From: Singulisphaera acidiphila DSM 18658
GTDB lineage: Bacteria; Planctomycetota; Planctomycetia; Isosphaerales; Isosphaeraceae
Direction of reading: 5' to 3'
DNA length: 64,000 nt
NCBI RefSeq assembly: GCF_000242455.2
Contig: NC_019892.1
Location: forward strand, 7,016,744-7,080,743
The translations under genes were made by a program, and so were the position numbers. Of this stretch, positions 61,525-64,000 are shown in pieces; position 1 is the stretch's first letter, and each line of letters opens with the position of its first letter. Below the pieces are notes generated by a model. That model saw only the letters and a list, made by a program, of their open reading frames with translations. It searched no databases and had not been told where the DNA came from.

Positions 61525-61614
61525 CTATTTCTTTCGGTGCCGGATCCTGCTGCGCATGCGGCGCTTCTTCCGTCCGACTTTGCGGCGACCTTTCCCTCGA
61601 CGGCGGCTGGCCAT
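61525..61614 (-). CDS. 29-residue basic protein, Cox24/AURKAIP1 (mS38)-like
   Basis: The peptide begins MASRRRGKGRRKVGRKKRR and ends MRSRIRHRKK; 18 of 29 residues are Arg or Lys. It has a strong ribosome site (GAGGAG, then ATG 61614 after 6 bases) and its own terminator at 61417. The KKRRMRxRxRHRK pattern resembles the C-terminal Cox24/AURKAIP1 domain of mitochondrial ribosomal protein mS38 and the small bacterial proteins named after it. Such peptides bind rRNA on the ribosome. I think it is a small-subunit ribosomal protein, but this rests on composition and pattern only. Confidence 0.72.
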   Translation of the reverse strand: MASRRRGKGRRKVGRKKRRMRSRIRHRKK

Positions 61615-61710
61615 GCGTTCTCCTCAGGGGCTTCGGCGGACCACTTATCGACCGAACCTTTTTCAATAGTTCGTCAAAGCTCGACATCATACCCGACTCA
61701 CCCGCAAGGC

Positions 61711-62172
61711 TCAAGGTATTCCCTCGCCGCCTTCATAACTCGGTGACAGCGGCTGAACCTTGGGGGGGACGGGCCCCTTGGATCCCTCGCGTAGTTTCGA
61801 GAGGAGTTCGTCGACATTTAAGGGCTTGGTAAAGATCCAATCAATTCCCCACGACGCTCTGTCATGCAGGTCGCGTTCGAGATCCCATCCGGTGATGAGA
61901 GCGATTCGGGGCGGCGGGACTAGCTGGCGGGCGGTCAGGGCGACCTCCCGACCGTCGAGGTCGGGAAGTCGTAAATCGGTGAGGACGAAGTCGGGGGGGG
62001 GACTCGTTCGCAGGAACTCCAAGGCCGAGGCGCCGTCGATGACGATGTGGACCTCGTAGCCCATCGCAATCAGAAACCTTGAGAGCCCTTGGCCTACTGC
62101 GTCATTGTCCTCGACCAATAAGATTCGTTCAGGTTTCGGCTTGGGAAAGTCGCCGGCTTCGGGAGTGCTCAC
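61711..62172 (-). CDS. Single-domain response regulator (receiver only)
   Basis: 153 residues from GTG 62172. The receiver fold is complete: ERILLVEDNDAVGQGLSRFL with the acidic pair, FVLTDLRLPDLDG with the phospho-Asp, ALITGWD with the Thr, and WIFTKPLNVDELLSKL with the Lys. No output domain follows, only a Pro-rich tail of ~25 residues. It could act by protein contact, as CheY or Spo0F do, or as a phosphate sink. There is no histidine kinase nearby. It is encoded 57 bp from the dehydrogenase gene on the same strand. Confidence 0.9.
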   Translation of the reverse strand: MSTPEAGDFPKPKPERILLVEDNDAVGQGLSRFLIAMGYEVHIVIDGASALEFLRTSPPPDFVLTDLRLPDLDGREVALTARQLVPPPRIALITGWDLERDLHDRASWGIDWIFTKPLNVDELLSKLREGSKGPVPPKVQPLSPSYEGGEGIP

Positions 62173-62229
62173 GGATTCGTCACTCCTTTTTTCACGGCGT
62201 CGATCGCAAGAAAAAAAGGGAAGGCCTCA

Positions 62230-63150
62230 TCACGGTGACGACTTCTTCCAATCGACGTTCGAAAGTTGGGCCAGCGCCAACAAGAGGGCATGAGTTCCCT
62301 TTCGCCCCAGGCCCTGAGCCGCCACGGCGCGGTAGAGTTGTTCGGCCAGGGCGAGTCCGGGGAGCGCCAGATTCATCCGACGGGATTCGGCCAGGGCGAT
62401 TCCCATGTCCTTCAAAAAGTGCTCGACGAAGAACCCAGGCTCGAAGTTCCCCGCGATCATCCGGGGGCCGAGGTTGTTCAGGCTCCACGAACCGGCCGCA
62501 CCACTGCCGACGCTCTGCATGACCTGATTCAGGTCAAGCCCCGCTTTGTAGCCGTAGAGTAAGGCCTCGCAGACCCCGATCATGTTTGTTGCGATCAGGA
62601 TTTGATTGACCATCTTCGTATGCTGGCCAGCTCCGGCGGGGCCTTGGTGAACGATCGTTTTCCCCATGAGTTGGAACAGGGGATCGAGCCGTTCGACGAC
62701 CGCTTTCTCGCCGCCGATCATGATCGAGAGCCGGGCTTCGCGTGCGCCGATGTCTCCTCCCGAGACGGGAGCATCGACCGTGTCGACCCCTTTCGCCTTG
62801 GCCGCTTCGAAGATCTCGCGTGCCAGTGCCGGCTCGCTGGTCGTCATGTCGACCAGTACCGAGCCTGCCCGAGAACCGGCCAAAGTCCCCTCCGCTCCGA
62901 GGGTGACCTCCCGAACGTCGGCGGGGAACCCGACGATCGTGAAGACGATGTCGGAGGACTCGGCGACCTTCTTGGGCGAATCGGCCTCGATCGCGCCTCG
63001 ATCCACCAGCGGCTTTGACTTCGACCGGCTCCGGTTGTAAACCGTGGACTGGTAACCCGCCGCCAAGAGGTGCCCGCACATCGACGAGCCCATCACTCCG
63101 GTTCCGATCCAGCCGATTCGTGTCTTCCCTGGTGCGATCTCCAGTGCCAT
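62230..63150 (-). CDS. NAD(P)-dependent beta-hydroxyacid dehydrogenase (3-hydroxyisobutyrate dehydrogenase family)
   Basis: 306 residues. The Rossmann motif is IGWIGTGVMGSSMCGHLLAAGY, followed by YNRSRSK; Arg at the end of strand 2 favours NADP. Catalytic blocks: VDAPVSGGDIGAREARLSIMIGG (substrate-binding DAPVSGG), GPAGAGQHTKMVNQI with the catalytic Lys, and FVEHFLKDMGIALAESRRM. The protein fits the glyoxylate/succinic semialdehyde reductase or 3-hydroxyisobutyrate dehydrogenase group; which substrate is not clear. It is cytoplasmic. The receiver gene lies 57 bp downstream. Confidence 0.92.
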   Translation of the reverse strand: MALEIAPGKTRIGWIGTGVMGSSMCGHLLAAGYQSTVYNRSRSKSKPLVDRGAIEADSPKKVAESSDIVFTIVGFPADVREVTLGAEGTLAGSRAGSVLVDMTTSEPALAREIFEAAKAKGVDTVDAPVSGGDIGAREARLSIMIGGEKAVVERLDPLFQLMGKTIVHQGPAGAGQHTKMVNQILIATNMIGVCEALLYGYKAGLDLNQVMQSVGSGAAGSWSLNNLGPRMIAGNFEPGFFVEHFLKDMGIALAESRRMNLALPGLALAEQLYRAVAAQGLGRKGTHALLLALAQLSNVDWKKSSP

Positions 63151-63568
63151 CGTCTAACCCCGTACAGTTAAGTCGTTTCCTGATGTCGCCAGACTTCTCC
63201 GCCGCCTCAAACCCTACCAAACGACCGATTTCGATGATAGATGGATACTCGGTTGGAACGCCTGTTCTCGCGCCCCTTCGACATGTCTTGCGCCGGTTGT
63301 CCTCAACGGCCATGCTCCTCACCACAGGGAAATGTAAAATCGAGGGCATTTGTCATTGAGTTCTTGTTCCTTTGACCGCTGTCGGGCCGACCGTACCTCG
63401 AAGCCTCGTCAGTCCACCGATCATGAATTATGGGACCAAGCTTCCTCTCGTTCTGATACCATCGACGGTTCGATAGGGAGAGAGCCATCGGCTTCTTCTT
63501 GAGCGGACGCCGAGACGAACTCGGTGTCGCGATATCTGCTGCGTCGTGAAACGAATCGGACACACCCA
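63151..63568. other. Intergenic region, no gene supported
   Basis: Contains the upstream regions of the dehydrogenase and rhodanese genes. The stretch GGGCCGACCGTACCTCG (63384-63400) resembles part of the dispersed repeat seen at 40018, but nothing else of it is present. Open frames here look like chance. Confidence 0.4.
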
Positions 63569-63931
63569 ATGCCCAACCCCACGTCAGACATTGCTCGGAT
63601 GACGGCCGAGGAACTCAAGCAGCATTTCGATCGCGGCGAGCCGCTGGTGATCCTCGACGTTCGCGAGCCGGTCGAGCGTGCTTTCTGCGCGATCCCCATC
63701 CCCCCGACGGCTCGAGACTTACACGTGCCGATGGGAGAGATTCCCGCCCGTCTCGAGGAGATCAAGGTGACGAAAGGGGAGTCTCCCCTGGTTGTTTACT
63801 GCCACCTGGGAGTGCGATCCAGGCAGGCTGCAAGTTGGCTGGTGCATCAAGGGCTGGCGGGACTGGTCAACCTCGAAGGCGGGATCGACGCCTGGTCGAC
63901 TGACGTCGACCCGGATCTTCCGCGCTATTGA
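63569..63931 (+). CDS. Rhodanese-like domain protein
   Basis: 120 residues from ATG 63569 (MPNPTSDIARMTAEEL). A single rhodanese module: VILDVREPVERAFCAIP, LHVPMGEIPARLEEI, and the active loop VVYCHLGVRSRQAASWL with Cys-His-Leu-Gly-Val-Arg, ending LVNLEGGIDAWS. The loop of six residues is that of sulfurtransferases. It moves sulfane sulfur from a donor such as thiosulfate or a persulfide to an acceptor. It is cytoplasmic and stands alone; only 69 bases of the window follow, with no further gene visible. Confidence 0.9.
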   Translation: MPNPTSDIARMTAEELKQHFDRGEPLVILDVREPVERAFCAIPIPPTARDLHVPMGEIPARLEEIKVTKGESPLVVYCHLGVRSRQAASWLVHQGLAGLVNLEGGIDAWSTDVDPDLPRY

Positions 63932-64000
63932 ACGCAAGCCTTTGCAATCCACTTTAGCCGGCCCGGTCGGTGGAAGATCGCCGGGCTGCCTGGTCCTCAA

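Noticed and set aside
63384..63400. Further copy of the dispersed repeat near the rhodanese gene
   Set aside because: Only about 15 bases match and neither hairpin is present.

Overview
The window comes from a GC-rich member of the Planctomycetota, most likely the Isosphaeraceae (inference from gene content, not from a marker gene). Lineage-typical families are dense: a TIGR02603 heme-binding protein tail, a DUF1501 + PSD1/DUF1549-DUF1553 cytochrome pair, DUF1559 prepilin-like protein with two small lipoproteins, DUF1080, sulfatase, an LEExxLLS-type secretion start, a 21-WD-repeat protein, a TPR protein with two RNA-polymerase alpha-CTD domains, and an ECF sigma factor divergent from a Ser/Thr kinase.

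Layout. 1-3.1 kb: end of a heme-binding protein, a tiny zinc-ribbon protein and a complete IS1380-family element (1328-3089, CTAG target duplication) placed directly behind the WD40 gene. 3.1-24.4 kb: mostly ordinary core and secreted genes (WD40 protein, DUF5658 protein, YbdK-type ligase, M20 hydrolase, secreted metalloprotease with 47-residue repeats, NagB-like protein, HAD hydrolase, quinone oxidoreductase, LOG protein, SpoU methyltransferase, CobT, PduO-type adenosyltransferase, pteridine-reductase-like SDR, sulfatase, DUF1080). 24.8-33.7 kb: acetamidase-like protein, sialidase-like protein, TPR/alpha-CTD protein, then tgt-yajC-secDF closed by a strong terminator.

33.7-46.4 kb is an accessory region and the most interesting part. 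A compact minus-strand gene string (40.5 to 34.2 kb) is led by a clear sigma70-type promoter and a 103-residue secreted peptide with six cysteines. Behind it come a membrane-tethered C39-type cysteine peptidase, a Tat-like alpha/alpha-toroid protein, a membrane-anchored LolA-like protein, a GT39-like glycosyltransferase and a TolB-like propeller, mostly overlapping or nearly touching. On the plus strand sit a second alpha/alpha-toroid protein and a frameshifted DUF362 protein. Around them lie dispersed palindromic repeats, a decayed DUF1559 gene, an IS4/Tn5-like element, a small gene pair joined by a CTGA overlap, and a tRNA-Arg(UCG) 3' fragment with its terminator, which looks like an integration scar.

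46.9-64 kb: VOC protein, NarL-type regulator, the DUF1501/PSD1 pair, the DUF1559/lipoprotein cluster, ECF sigma factor and kinase, aldo/keto reductase with a TetR regulator, a YrdC-LMW phosphatase fusion, DUF493, a 29-residue Cox24/mS38-like basic protein, a receiver-only response regulator, a beta-hydroxyacid dehydrogenase and a rhodanese. No CRISPR array, rRNA gene or intact tRNA was found. All functional calls come from reading motifs; no database search was run.
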